A stretch of 64,000 nt of DNA from Liolophura sinensis (GCF_032854445.1 NC_088302.1:14005338-14069337), one strand, 5' to 3'. Numbered from the stretch's first letter, positions 23,498-35,014 are shown. Notes: a model not told the origin generated them from the sequence alone. A program made the numbers and translations.

Positions 23498-23660
23498 CTT
23501 CTCGTTGTCGTATGAGTGAAAAATTGTTGAGTACAGCGTTCAAACTCCAGCATACATACACACGCACATCAAGGTATTCCATTCTATTTATTTCATTTAT
23601 GTTTAACAGTGTACTCCACAATATTTCACTTACTCTACAGCAATCACGTTTATTGCGGAA
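23498..23660. repeat. Two SINE family A 3' ends in tail-to-tail order
   Basis: A plus-strand fragment (23498-23555: GTCGTATGAGTGAAAAATTG, TTGAGTACAGCG) is followed by a minus-strand fragment (23584-23660: TATTTATTTCATTTATG, GTACTCCACAATATTTCACT). Both are diverged. It may be one rearranged copy or two insertions. Confidence 0.6.
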
Positions 23661-24663
23661 CGAAACCAAACTAAAGTAAGCCAATGTCATAAATCAAGGT
23701 AGGCCTACCAGCAAATCTTTTAACTGACATCGTCGAACCAGCAAGAGGCCTATTTGAATCCAGACCCCATTGATTAGTGTGGATCAGCAACGACTAGACT
23801 AGCACTTCAGCTCATTAATTTAAATTAATTAATGAAAACCATATTTCTTAAACCTGGCAAATATTGGACGTTGCACTTTAAACATTGCACTGACCAAGGC
23901 CCTTCGCGATTTGTTTGATTTAGTCATATCCATTTTCAAGTTAATTGTGAACACATGTGAAAAAGGGTTACTTCTAACTATGTAACTTTAAGTTCAACCT
24001 TCTCTATGTCTTAGAAGTATGTGGTGCCCAGCGATATGAAGACTGACTTTGATCACATGAGGCGCCTATTCAAGCTTTATCCGTGAAGCACGCTCGACAA
24101 TTATGAAAACGTAAATGACGCAGTTCAGTTTTTTTTATTATTACTTGTACTGTGTCTTTAAGAAGAGTGTGCCAACAATAAGAATTAAATATAGAACATT
24201 TTCGGCATGGTTTGATAATGATTTAATCTGCTTAGAAAATTACAAAAAAGAGACCTTTGAGGAAGCAAAGAGATTTAAACAATTATACGTTCAAACTTCT
24301 TAAAGATTTAACTATTTAAACTAAATTTTTCCGAACACAGTTTAAACAATAGAATTAAATGTTCAATCAGACTTTAAACGTTTCTAGTCTAAGTATATGC
24401 CAAATAATGTCAATTTTCGGATATGCTTACATGTATTGATGATCCCCTGTTTTCCTTTTTAGTATCCTCTGAAAATGTCAAACACTGAAAAGGAAGCAAA
24501 TCCTAAAAAAGGCACGTGTACTTGAAAATATATGAATCTGGTATTAAAGGGGTGTGCTGATGAGCTGGCTATCATCTTTCACTCATTTTAAGCAAATCTG
24601 TATCGATCGAGTGACTTCTATACAGACGTGTTGAAAATGGTTCATGTGATGTCAGTTTTCAAC
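23661..24663. other. Non-coding stretch, no gene recognised
   Basis: AT-rich, no supported feature. A 62-codon open frame at 24115-24303 shows no recognisable motif. Confidence 0.5.
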
Positions 24664-24866
24664 AATTTATTTATTTATTTAATGGTTGTTTTACGCCGTA
24701 CTCAAGAATATTTCCCTTATATTTATGTTAGAAAACGGGCACAGTCCGGGGAAAACCCTTGATCATCGGCAGGTTGCTGCAACACCTTTGCCGGAGAGGA
24801 AACCAGCATGACTTGAATTCACAGCGCCCGCATTGGTGAGAGGCTCCAAGGTCATTGGGCCGCCCT
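24664..24866 (-). repeat. SINE family A, nearly complete
   Basis: ATTTATTTATTTATTTAATG tail side, GGTTGTTTTACGCCGTACTC, CACAGTCCGGGGAAAACCC, GGCAGGTTGCTGC, GCCGGAGAGGAAACCAGC, the B-box region (CTTGAATTCACAG on this strand) and GGTCATTGGGCCGCC. The tRNA head is cut off near the A-box. No clear target-site duplication. Confidence 0.88.
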
Positions 24867-25027
24867 CAAGTGGTAAATCCCCCTGTCACAGAGACCGCCA
24901 ATACTAAACAATGGTGATAAACATGATGTAACAAATTATAGACCTATGTATTTGTTTCCACATTTTTCTAAGGATTTTGAAAAAGTTTTACAGCAAATAA
25001 ATGAACGTCAACGCGGATCCACAAATC

Positions 25028-25285
25028 TGGTAGAGTACACACAAAAATATTGTGTTGTGTGAACACAAACTTGTGTTCTTTCCAACAAAAGTCTTGTGTG
25101 ATATTTGGAGAACTATATCTTGTGTGGAACTGACACAAGGCCTTGTTGTGTTTTGTTATTTTTTTTATTGCAGTATATACTTCACATTTATTTAACACAC
25201 GTTTGTGCTGCGGTAACACGTTTCTGTGTTGAATGAAACAACACAAGTTGCTGTGTTAGATTTCAACACACGTATTTCTGTGTGT
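25028..25285. repeat. Cluster of ACACAAG/CTTGTGT-type inverted motifs
   Basis: Short complementary words (TTGTGT, ACACAA, AACACACG, CTGTGTTG) recur more than ten times on both strands across about 260 bp. Examples are TTGTGTTGTGTGAACACAAA near 25050 and AACAACACAAGTTGCTGTGT near 25235. It looks like a degenerate satellite of interrupted palindromes. No family recognised. Confidence 0.7.
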
Positions 25286-25398
25286 ATGTGGATAAACTCA
25301 CTAAATGTACAGACAACAAACTTACAGTATCTAACTTTTCCAAAGCATGTGATGGCATTAACACTGCTTATATATAAACTTACATCACAAACAGCTTA

Positions 25399-25450
25399 TG
25401 CTGGCCTCCTCTGCGGCCGTTCTTGGGAAGGTCTGGCAGAAACTTGCGAG
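25399..25450 (+). repeat. SINE family A, short internal fragment
   Basis: TATGCTGGCCTCCTCTGCGG, CCGTTCTTGGGAAGGTCTGG and CAG match the conserved GGCCGT block. Both ends are missing. Confidence 0.65.
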
Positions 25451-26879
25451 AAATATGGGATATACAAGATTGACGTTTTCTAGACATAGAAAATTAAAAT
25501 ATCGAGGTTGTTCAAAAGATCGTACAATATCTCTACATCCCAAAATTCACTGATTTCTTTCCACATATCCATTGTGATCCACACTAGAGTATGCCTGTGT
25601 TGCCCTGCAGGATTAAACTTATATCTTGTCTTGAAAAGTTCAACAGATTTTTAAAAGATATAGGTGTTTGGGATTCGTGTAGATTTTTTCTTTTCTTGTA
25701 TTCTTTTTTAAAAATTACTCAAAAGCACATATTTTTAGCTTTAAGAACACTTTCAGATCTGAAGTGCTCAAATTTCTAGATAGTATTTGGATTTTTAAGG
25801 TGCGCCTTTGACGCGAGTAAATAAACATACAAATAAATAATAAAAATTGCTGTAGCATGTTGTCTTATAATTTCACTACAGATTTCTCAGATTTTTTCAG
25901 ATTTTTATTGCCATATTAAATACTAAATGTAGTTTTGTGTGCTCTATAAAAGTGAAGTGCAGAAGACCCCTATATATCATGTATTTGTATCTTCTTCTCT
26001 TAAAGTAAAATAAATATATTATATAGACAACTGAAAACTATGCATAAAAACATTTTTATTTATTTTTCCAGATTATGGTGGGCTTTATGAGCCATACTGA
26101 CGGTATCTAGGAACTCTGACGTCATATAATCTTTTTTTCTGATGTTCACCAGAAGGAAGGGATTTTTGGGAGTATTATTTCAGTAATCTTTTACCCATAG
26201 GTGAAAAGAGTTATTCCACCATTCTGTGTCGTGAATGCAGTTGGAAAAACTTCTAGTGATGTCAGTGTTAATAAAGCCTACTATAGAATTCAAATGTTTT
26301 AACCCCTTTAACTCTCTTCACAAAAATCTAAAAAAAAAGTGAAAGTATATTTATGCATAATTTTAAGTGGTCTATTTAGTTATGCCTACTTCGATGTTAG
26401 AGTCCTTTACTTTTAACTCTGAACGGAGATTTTCGCGTATTGAAAATGCCACGTGGTAACTCCATACTTCCGGAGAAAACAGTCACTTAGTCTTTCAATT
26501 CTGTATGATTGATTCAAAATTGCCTCTGGAATATTATCAAGAATATGATGTATTTTGTCCCAGGTGGTCATCAGTGCCCCGTTATTACAAGGTTTTAACG
26601 GTCATTATATTTCTGACTGTTGTTGGAAGTTATTGGTATTTTGAACAGAGTTTAAAACATTAAATATTGTTATTTTACTTGACGCTCTTAAAGCGGAATA
26701 TTTTCGGTCAGAAGTAATTCGAGTCAAAGCTGTGTGAGGTCTCTATTGTCCATGTATTCATGCTTTTGTAATGAGGATTTTACGTGTGAGTTGATAGCGC
26801 AGTACTCCTGTATTACATGGAAACAATGTTCAGTTCGCAATCATTCGACCCGAGTCCCTACTACCCGAGCTATCCTACT
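25451..26879. other. Non-coding stretch, no gene recognised
   Basis: Very AT-rich. A 62-codon open frame at 25591-25779 has no recognisable motif. Confidence 0.55.
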
Positions 26880-26942
26880 GTAGTTGCCTCAGTCGGTTAG
26901 CGCGCTAGCGCAGCGTAATGACCCAGGAGCCTCTCATCTAAG
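26880..26942 (+). repeat. SINE family A, tRNA-like head only
   Basis: GCCTCAGTCGGTTAGCGCGC, TAGCGCAGCGTAATGACCCA and GGAGCCTCTCATC keep the A-box region (TGCCTCAGTCGG) but stop before the B-box. It is not a functional tRNA gene: there is no acceptor-stem pairing and no T-arm. Confidence 0.8.
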
Positions 26943-27283
26943 TACATCTTTTGTTTGTCGCGTTTTCTGTTTATGTACAACCAAGATGCGTGTCTATTAA
27001 CTAGGGCAATCAACGACTTGGTTATATGCCTGTCTTCGAGTTTCTAGTTTTTCTTGCCTTAGCTGTTTTCGATGCCTTGGTGAAAACAAACCCTTTATGG
27101 ATTTTTTTTATTTGAAAGCTTAACTTCTGTATTTAAAGAGTAATGGAATCCTCTTGACGTAATATTTAAAAATTATATAAACTTCATTGATCATCATATA
27201 CCGTCTTCTGTCTTTATACATAAAGTGAAATAACACGATTACGCGTAAATATCTGTTCGTGTGTTCAAATGTGATAGCAAATC
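26943..27283. other. Non-coding stretch, no gene recognised
   Basis: AT-rich sequence leading into the 56/112 bp array. Nothing supported. Confidence 0.5.
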
Positions 27284-28123
27284 ATTCAGTGCTTGCAGAT
27301 TAGGATCTGCGTTGATGTGTTTAGATTCCACAGTAAGTGCTTCAATGTTCTCAGATTAACGCCTGTGTTGATATGCCTAGATGCCATTGTAAATCATTCA
27401 GTGTTTACATATTAACATCTACGTTGATGTGTTTAGATGCTATTGTAAGTCCTGCCGTGCTTACAGATTAACGCCTGTGTCGATATGTCTGGATGTCATG
27501 GTAAATCATTCAGTGTTTACATATTAACATCTGCGTTGATGTGTTTAGATGCTATTGTAAGTCCTGCCGTGTTTACAGATTAACGCCTGTGTCGATATGT
27601 CTGGATGTCATGGTAAATCATTCAGTGTTTACATATTAACATCTGCGTTGGTGTGTTTAGATGCTATTGTAAGTCCTGCCGTGCTTACAGATTAACGCCT
27701 GTGTCGATATGTCTGGATGTCATGGTAAATCATTCAGTGTTTACATATTAACATCTGCGTTGATGTGTTTAGATGCTATTGTAAGTCCTGCCGTGCTTAC
27801 AGAATAACGCCTGTGTCGATATGTCTGGATGTCATGGTAAATCATTCAGTGTTTACATATTAACATCTGCGTTGATGTGTTTAGATGCTATTGTAAGTCC
27901 TGCCGTGCTTACAGATTAACGCCTGTGTCGATATGTCTAGATACCATGGTAAATCATTCAGTGTTTACATATTAACATCTGCGTTGATGTGTTTAGATGC
28001 TATTGTAAGTCCTGCCGTGCTTACAGATTAACGCCTGTGTCGATATGTCTAGATACCATGGTAAATCATTCAGTGTTTACATATTAACATCTGCGTTGGT
28101 GTGTTTAGATGGAATGCTAAATC
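27284..28123. repeat. Satellite-like array, fifteen 56 bp units as 112 bp dimers
   Basis: ATTCAG anchors fall at 27284, 27396, 27508, 27620, 27732, 27844, 27956 and 28068, exactly 112 bp apart. Each dimer is two related 56 bp halves: one begins ATTCAGTGTTTACATATTAA, the other CTGCCGTGCTTACAGATTAA. The central dimers are nearly identical, while the first (27284-27395) and last halves are more diverged. That pattern suits unequal exchange homogenising the middle. A related half-unit, GTGTGTAGATGCCATGCTAA, lies at 31386-31406. Confidence 0.96.
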
Positions 28124-28681
28124 ATCTGTTATTGTTGAGCGTCTTTAATTATATTTATTTTATCAAACTCGATATTTTCGATATCATATCGAAATGTAAA
28201 TTAATTAATCTCTGATTGTATGTATATCGTTCGACTTTCTCGATCACAGTTAATCCGATCGACTTCACACTTGTCGCATGAGTTGCTGAGAACGTGCAGC
28301 ATGAAGTATTCGAAAAGTTGGGTAAGCAAATTAGGCAATGATGCCACAAATCTGTTGAATGGGCACTGTTTTGAATATGCTGGGTTTGTACACAAAGCGT
28401 ACGTTCCCCAGGGCTTCAAACAAGGAATATTGACAGCAATACAGTTACTGACACAAAAAGTTCCAAAAGGGCTTTGTGACATGTTATACAGTTTCTGTCA
28501 AATCTTTTCATTGAGCAATACGCTATAATCGCAATTTTTCATTCCCATTTTAAGCTGAAAAATATCCTAGATAAGTACAGGTGTTGATCTTTAGACCATT
28601 TCAGAACACAATTTTAGTGTTATGTGACCGCACTGGTGCTTTGGCCGGAGTGAACCGTTCAATGAATAAATACGTTTTTGT
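28124..28681. other. Non-coding stretch, no gene recognised
   Basis: An AT-rich palindromic patch around 28168-28192 (TCGATATTTTCGATATC). Overlapping 93-102 codon frames on both strands at 28201-28528 have no recognisable motif. Confidence 0.5.
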
Positions 28682-28840
28682 ATTGTTGACATAAAAGTAA
28701 ACACCAAAGGTGAATTAGAAAACATTCAGTAAACAAGAATTAAAATATATTGTCATTATTGGAGTCTTTGCGCCCCAGATGTACATCTGGATCATTAACA
28801 GATTAATCTGTAAAACATCAACATGTCCTTGATCAGATTA
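28682..28840 (+). repeat. Duplicated block D1, copy 1
   Basis: ACACCAAAGGTGAATTAGAA and ATTAAAATATATTG, followed by ATTGGAGT and GGATCATTAAC, match 31800-31950 in the same order with small indels. Non-coding. Confidence 0.8.
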
Positions 28841-30294
28841 TGGCGACCTTATCATTATCAACTGAACCGAAGAATTATTGCAGAAATTATACGCCGAGAT
28901 TCCTTCCATTTCCATTCTCCAGTAAGCTGGCACACATGGCACTGGTTCAATCCCACCGTTGCAAAAGGAAATAGATTAACTCTCTGCCATTGCTTGGGTT
29001 TTTGACGACAATAAACGCTCGATTTGGTAGGTCGCTCAATCAAGCTAACTTGACTTTATGATGCCCATGATACAATCTGTACTTTTCCGATTACGAGTGG
29101 ATATATGTTTGTAAAATTAAACAATTACATACCAATTCTCAATCTAAAACCATCGTTAAAGTCAGGTAATGAAAGAAGCGTTTCCAAGACAACCATTAAC
29201 ACTAACTCAGACATATCAAGAACATTAAAAAACATACAAGCATCAATATAGAGCAGAGAGGAAATTCGGAAGAACGCAAAAGATAGGAAGATAAAAAACA
29301 GATTACTCCAGTTTTTTTTTTCTGTGTAGAATTAGGTTAGCTCTTCCATAACGTTGATAGCCTGTGACCACCCAGCTCTAATCATTGCTTTATAATGGTT
29401 CACTGGATGTTAACCATCTGGCAAACGTGACTGATCACGCGAATTTCTCCTCTCAATGCCTCATAGAACCTTAAGTCTCAGCCAAGGAGAGAGAACTGAG
29501 ATATCTTACAGAGGGGGCGGTGTATAGGGACAAAGATGAGAACGTTCTAATGTAAAGTCGCTACAGGGCATACATGTACAAAAAATAATCAGAAATTCCA
29601 CTGCAATTTAACTTAATCCTCAAGACTATTTCACTTATTCGAGTTAGCACAGGAAACCAAAGTGCCCGAACACCCGAGAATCTTGCAGAACCGGCAGAGG
29701 GAGCTCAGTGTGTGCAGTATATTTTAGTGTAATTGTACACACGGATACAGGTGGGTCTACAAGTAGTCTCTAGTGGGCTTCACATTTCCTGCCTGAGCCT
29801 GGGAATGACCCAGGATCCACCGATTTATGCGGACACAGACCTCCATTACAACTTCCGTTTTTCAGGATGGAAACGAATGTAATTCTGTTTATTTTAGGGT
29901 GTAAAGTCTTTCTTTGCTGCCAGCCTGCCGTTTTGGGTGTACAGATGCTTGTTTGGTATCAAAATGCTGAAAATTGTCTAACCTTTAGGGACGTATGAGT
30001 TTTACTGCTGAAAGTTTGAAATTCTGGGCGAGAGGACACATGGATATAGTGGCGATGAGGCTGCGAGTGACGTAGCCTTGGCGTTGCTAGGCACCCATCC
30101 CAGCTTCCGGCATAGACAGGTCCAGATTTTGACGGTCAACCTATGTCAAGATTTTAATGGCTTCTTTTTCGCAGGCTGGGTCAGGTATGCACCAAAGCTC
30201 ATTGGCCACGGAATGTTTGGTGCTGAGCTACAGCACTAAACGTTAACATTGTCGCTTGTGGAAAATTAATGGGGGTCTGTGGCCATCTAACAGG
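28841..30294. other. Non-coding stretch with one weak SINE remnant
   Basis: No gene recognised. A very diverged SINE family A-like segment lies at 29600-29705 (CCTCAAGACTATTTCACTTA, then AGGAAACCAAAGTGCCCG). Confidence 0.5.
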
Positions 30295-30575
30295 CATATG
30301 TGCCTGAGGCATTATCGGAAATAGTTCTCCCCCCCCCCCCAAAAAAAAACGTCTTAACAACCCTACCAGCAAAGATTATGTCCCATTGATTGTGGATGAT
30401 GAATAAGCAAGGTGCCACACGCTGTGTTCGCCATTCCCGATAACAAACTATCCTGTATACAAAATCATCCCTTGCAGTCATGTAGTATGGTAACTGAATT
30501 CTTGAATCTAGAACTAGAAATCATTATAAGACATGGATTTTAAAGTAACTTGTTTTATTTACTCGGTAATATATA
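30295..30575 (+). repeat. Duplicated block D2, copy 1
   Basis: CCTGAGGCATTATCGGAAAT, CCACACGCTGTGTTCGCCAT, CCCGATAACAAACTATCCTG and TAACTGAATT match 36790-37075 in order. It carries a C run of about 12 followed by nine A at 30329-30349 that the other copy lacks. Confidence 0.82.
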
Positions 30576-31799
30576 AATAAGAACCTCTTTAAGCCTGCTC
30601 TTTGTCTGAAATTTACGTTGAATCGTGGTTTGTTTGTGTTAGTAGTGTAATGATTACTTTGGACAAATAGTCGTCTGAGCCTTGGAAGATTGTAAGCGAA
30701 CATAAGTCTATTTGAGCTTGGCCCTGCCATTACCGTGACAGCCATTTCATACATGTAAGACATACGCTACGGCCTATTCGCTTTTAGGATACACCCTACT
30801 TGATATTAACAGAATATGTCCACTGGTTTTCCTGAGAGCTCTTCACACATGTTGATATGTTTCAGGAAATCCAGCGGGCCGCTGTGTGGCTCTGGCAAGC
30901 CAGGAGGTTTTAGCACACAACCGTGCGCCGCTTCCACAAGGCCATTTCTGACTCAAGTCAAAACTCAAAGCCTCGTCACAATGCTTAGTATTTGGCACTT
31001 CAGGGTGAAATTTTGGTACCTTTGTCTTAAGATCATATACAAAGTGAGGAATATTTTAGTCTACAGGACCAAAAACTAGTCCCTAAAATCGTAGTACAAA
31101 TTTGGACTGAAATCAGCATTTGTTTTGTTGAAAAGACTGTGTTGAAAGCGGAACATTCATAAGCACAGCGTTAAACGCCAATTAAATAAATATAATCCAT
31201 TAGTCAATCAATCAATCATTCAATCCATGAAGCAATCAATGTGCACAAGACTTTACCAACCGTAATTGTGGTGACCCACAGATGAGGGGGGCACCACATA
31301 TTTGTTTTGCTTCAGCGTGTGATTTTTTTACGCCCTGCAGTGTTGTCACATTTAGGTACCGTGTTAATAGCTTATCATTCGCATTAATGTGTGTAGATGC
31401 CATGCTAAACTGGATCATCTTTATCAAGTCAGCTCTCACTCTTTCAATTACTGTATGATATTATGTATTTGTGATATTGTATTACATCATCTATAAAGCG
31501 GAAGCAGTAGTGAGGAGATGAGAGAGGTCATGTTAAGACAGATGTGGAATGGATCAAACCTATGCAGAACGCCCGATATCACCAAAATAATAGCACAAGA
31601 TATGAAAATGAGTTCTTTGTTTCATTGATTTTTTTTATTTCTTTTTGTATGATCATTTAAACCTCCAGATGTTTTTTGATTAGCACATATGTTAATGAAG
31701 GCTATAAACCCTGAGGCAATATCAGAATGTCATTAGAGTTCGATGTGGCTGCTTCTCTGGCGCGAATAGCGAGTCGGAAAAATAAACAATTTGTCGTTT
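30576..31799. other. Non-coding stretch, no gene recognised
   Basis: Contains a SINE family A tail fragment at 31156-31190 (AGCGTTAAACGCCAATTAAA) and a half-unit related to the 56 bp array near 31386. No supported gene. Confidence 0.5.
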
Positions 31800-31950
31800 T
31801 ATGAACGTAAAATTAAGCACCAAAGGTGAATTAGAAAACGCTCATTAAACAATGATTAAAATATATTGCCAATATTGGAAGTTTGCAACCCAGATCTAGA
31901 TCATTAACGCTGGTCGGTCCTTGGCCAGATTGGGGGGACCTTCACCATTA
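31800..31950 (+). repeat. Duplicated block D1, copy 2
   Basis: GCACCAAAGGTGAATTAGAA, GATTAAAATATATTGCC and AGATCATTAAC match 28682-28840. The offset between the copies is about 3.12 kb. Confidence 0.8.
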
Positions 31951-33132
31951 ACAACAGAGCCAACAATAATGAATATGTTCATCAAACTTAGTCCCGTTCA
32001 AACCTTGTTTGTTCGACTTAATGTGTAAAATGACAAAAGTTTTTTAATCAGTTTATAGCGTATATTAACTCATTGTGTTGTGGCCGGTGAACTATGTTTG
32101 ACAGCGATGCTCGGTCATTTGCTTCAGGTCTTCGGGTAAGAACAGTCACATGTATAGACCAACTCGCTCTTCCTCGCAAGTCGCGATTGTTCGCTTTAAA
32201 ACTGTTTAACAATAGTCCATATCTCACTTTGAATTCCATACAATAACATAAATTGTTTGTTTAAATATGTTTAATTTCCAGTGGACGATGAGAATTTATA
32301 AATAACAGCTAAGACTTGTTTACATTCTTCCAAGGACAAAACATGCTTTATGTTCACGATATTTCTAGAAGATAGTTTTAATGTTACTGACTTTTACAAG
32401 AACCTTACCTTACCCACATCCCATTAAGTGTTTCCATGTTTATGTATCTTTGCAATTTGTAAACATGAGCGGTTAAGTAATAGGCCGTTCTGTGTCTGGG
32501 TTATAGCAATTCTAGACACAACATTCCATGTCTTCTCCTAAAGAAGTAATTTGTGGAGAAAAGATATTATCTTCTGTCCAGCTCCCTGGCATCACAGATT
32601 TATTATGGAAAACAAACAAAGGCAACAGCTAGACAAAACAACACTGAATCAAAAATACATGTCTGTAAACTCACCATCAGATCGCTGGAACGAAGTGATG
32701 GCGCGAAGATGGCATAACCGGGTTCCATACATTTGTCTTCCGGTCGTTAGTTCTTACAGCACTTGTCAGTATAGGTGTTTGTGTATTCAGATATATAACA
32801 AATGAGCCTGTTAATGATGCCATCTTGATAGATTTGTAGGCTGTCTGCCTGCTCCAGCTATTTTCATTGCATCTGTTTTACCCTAGGACGACAGCTTTAT
32901 ATTAGAGGTGCTGGAAGGCCTAGTTTGGTGCGTATATATTTGTGGACACTCGACCCTGACGTCAGTTTTATTCCAAGACAACCTTTTGTGGAACTACAAG
33001 TATCGAGTGGGTTCACGACATGTCGAGTGAAGTAATATGTTACCTTACTGCAATCCACAAATGGATTAAATTTTGCTCTCCCTAAGCGTCCCCTCCACCC
33101 GAACATACGCACATCCAGAAACAAAACAAAAA
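31951..33132. other. Non-coding stretch, no gene recognised
   Basis: Open frames at 32551-32805 and 32897-33196 show no recognisable domains. Nothing else supported. Confidence 0.5.
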
Positions 33133-33385
33133 GGGGACCTCTGTGGCCGAGATGGTTAGCGTGCCAACGCGGCGCAGTTACCCAGGAACCTATCACCAGT
33201 GCGGTTGCTATGAGTTCAAGGCCAGCTCATGTTGGCTTCCTCTGAGGTCATACGTGGGAAGGTGTTCCAGCAACATGCGTATGGTCTTGGGTTTGCCCCG
33301 AACTCTGTCTTCTCCCACCATAATGCTGGTCGCCGTCTTATAATAAATGAGTACGGCGTAAAACACAAATCAAATAAATAAATTA
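33133..33385 (+). repeat. SINE family A, full length
   Basis: Runs from GGGACCTCTGTGGCCGAGAT (A-box region TGGCCGAGATGG) through a B-box (GAGTTCAAGGCC), the body (CTTCCTCTGAGGTCATACGT, TCCCACCATAATGCTGGTCG) to an AAACACAAATCAAATAAATA tail. A possible short target-site duplication (AAACAAAA) flanks it, but the sequence is A-rich. Confidence 0.92.
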
Positions 33386-33454
33386 AACAAAAAAATAAAT
33401 TAAGAAAATACTTGTATTTGTACATTCCAGTGCACAGCGGATGTTTACGATTTG

Positions 33455-33674
33455 TTTGTTTGATTGGTGTTTTACGCCGTACTCAAGAATATTTCACTTA
33501 TACAACGTCGGCCAGCATTATGGTGGGTGGAAACCGGGCAGAGCCCGGGGGAAACCCACAGCCATCCGCAGGTTGCTGACAGACCTTCCCACGTACGGCC
33601 GGAGAGGAAGCCAGCATTACCTGGACTTGAACTCACAGCGACCGCATTGGTGAGAGACTCCTGGGTCAATACGC
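33455..33674 (-). repeat. SINE family A, 5'-truncated, with 13 bp target-site duplication
   Basis: The 13 bp TGTTTACGATTTG stands on both sides (33442-33454 and 33675-33687), bounding the element precisely. On the minus strand it starts inside the tRNA head (CAGCGTATTGACCCAGGAGT) and ends with the ACACCAATCAAACAAACA tail. The body keeps the full CCCGGGGGAAACCC block. The truncated 5' end and the A-rich 3' tail fit target-primed reverse transcription. Confidence 0.95.
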
Positions 33675-33833
33675 TGTTTACGATTTGAGAAGGCAGTTTA
33701 TGTCGTGGAAGAGATAGATGACATGTCAGTCGAGCTGTCTGACTTTCTGTCATATCCAGAGGTTGTTGTTGATAGGCTCGAGCATGTAATAAAATGAAAG
33801 ACTTACAGCGTAGAGGATAAAACCAGAGAAGCA

Positions 33834-33874
<41 letters not shown>
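33834..33874. repeat. (ACAG)n microsatellite
   Basis: About ten uninterrupted ACAG repeats. Confidence 0.95.
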
Positions 33875-34128
33875 TATAATATTATTGGTATTCCATTCAG
33901 TGGAATGATTCACGCCAAAGCAGTAAAACAGCATCAATTATAGATCACGCCAAAACAGACTAAAGGTAGGCAGAGAAAAAACAGTTCATAACAACAGCAC
34001 ACAAACGCAAATGGACTAAACCATAAACATGCAGAGTGGAGTTCTGATCATGCAAGGCAATAATAAAACACACCATTATACACAAGCAGCATTTCATGCA
34101 AACAAAGAAATCGAAACAGCATTACAGC

Positions 34129-35014
34129 TCATGACAAAACGCACAAGTAGGTTAAACCAAAAGCATACAGAGAGTAATTATGGGCCTGCGACAGAAAATC
34201 ACAAGAAACATCACTGTCATACAAGTTCTGAGTGAAGTACAATTCACCAGCTTTGCTATACTTGGCCCAGTCCGCTTGACTTAACCTCCACCTTGGCAAT
34301 GAGCCAATGTCGTCGGAGTGAGGATGAAAGCCAAAAGATACTGATGCTGGATAGTGGTCACTTCCACATGGAGACCGATTATCTATTGACCAGGTGCATA
34401 GAGAGTCTAGTCTTTTGGATGACAATGTGAGGTCTATTGCTGAAAGTTTCCCTGAATATACATCTAAACGAGTCCCAGAACAATCATTTAATACCACCAG
34501 TTTATAAACTTGGATAACCTCATACAAAATTCTACCATTTTTGTCAATACCTGTGCTGCCCCACACAGCGTGGTGCGCATTGAAGTCACCGCAGATAGCA
34601 GGATTAGGAGGACAGTGATCCTGTAAGGTCTTAAAATCATTGTACCCTAACTTCTTACATGGGTTATATAAGTTTACAACAGTCAGCGGCCTGTTACTGT
34701 CCCTAGCTATCTGGAAACACTGACACTCAATAACTTTGAATGGGGGTAACTTTACTTCAGTAAATGAGAGACCATTCTTTCTCAAGTCCACCTCTGCTCC
34801 CACAAAAGCTGTCTTTGATGATAGCATATCCAGGGAAACTAAAATCATACTCAGGCTTCAAAAGTGTTTCCTGTAAACAAACTATGTCTGGTTTTGGATC
34901 AAGATTAGAAAGGGAAAATTTAAATTCCTGACCATGGGCATACAAGGACGGGATGTTTTGTTCCCAGATGTTGAAGGACATTATAGTAAGTATAGAACCC
35001 AAAATTCCACACAA
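34129..35014 (-). pseudogene. Non-LTR retrotransposon ORF2 fragment: endonuclease domain, frameshifted
   Basis: Two overlapping minus-strand frames (34757-35014 and 34129-34848) together encode an AP-endonuclease-like domain. This type of domain nicks the target DNA to prime reverse transcription. Visible hallmarks in order are MSFNIW near the start, the catalytic-glutamate motif CLQET, a FPGY landmark, CGDFNAHHAVWGS (D-x-N), AIDLTLSS and GSDHYP. Then comes RWRLSQADWAKY, the linker typical of the I/Nimb/Jockey group. The two frames are offset by one or two bases near 34795, so the copy is dead. No reverse transcriptase follows: coding similarity fades near 34130 and the sequence continues into non-coding repeats. 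That is unusual, because most LINE copies lose the 5' end rather than the 3' end. Clade assignment is from motif memory only. Confidence 0.88.

Noticed and set aside
26880-26942. tRNA gene or tRNA pseudogene
   Set aside because: It matches the SINE family A head and stops before the B-box, so it is a SINE fragment.
27284-28123. CRISPR array
   Set aside because: The units are contiguous tandem 56/112 bp repeats with no unique spacers, and the genome is eukaryotic.
33472-33834. 120-codon minus-strand open frame
   Set aside because: Mostly translation of the SINE at 33455-33674. The same peptide fragments appear wherever this SINE occurs, for example at 56863-57045.
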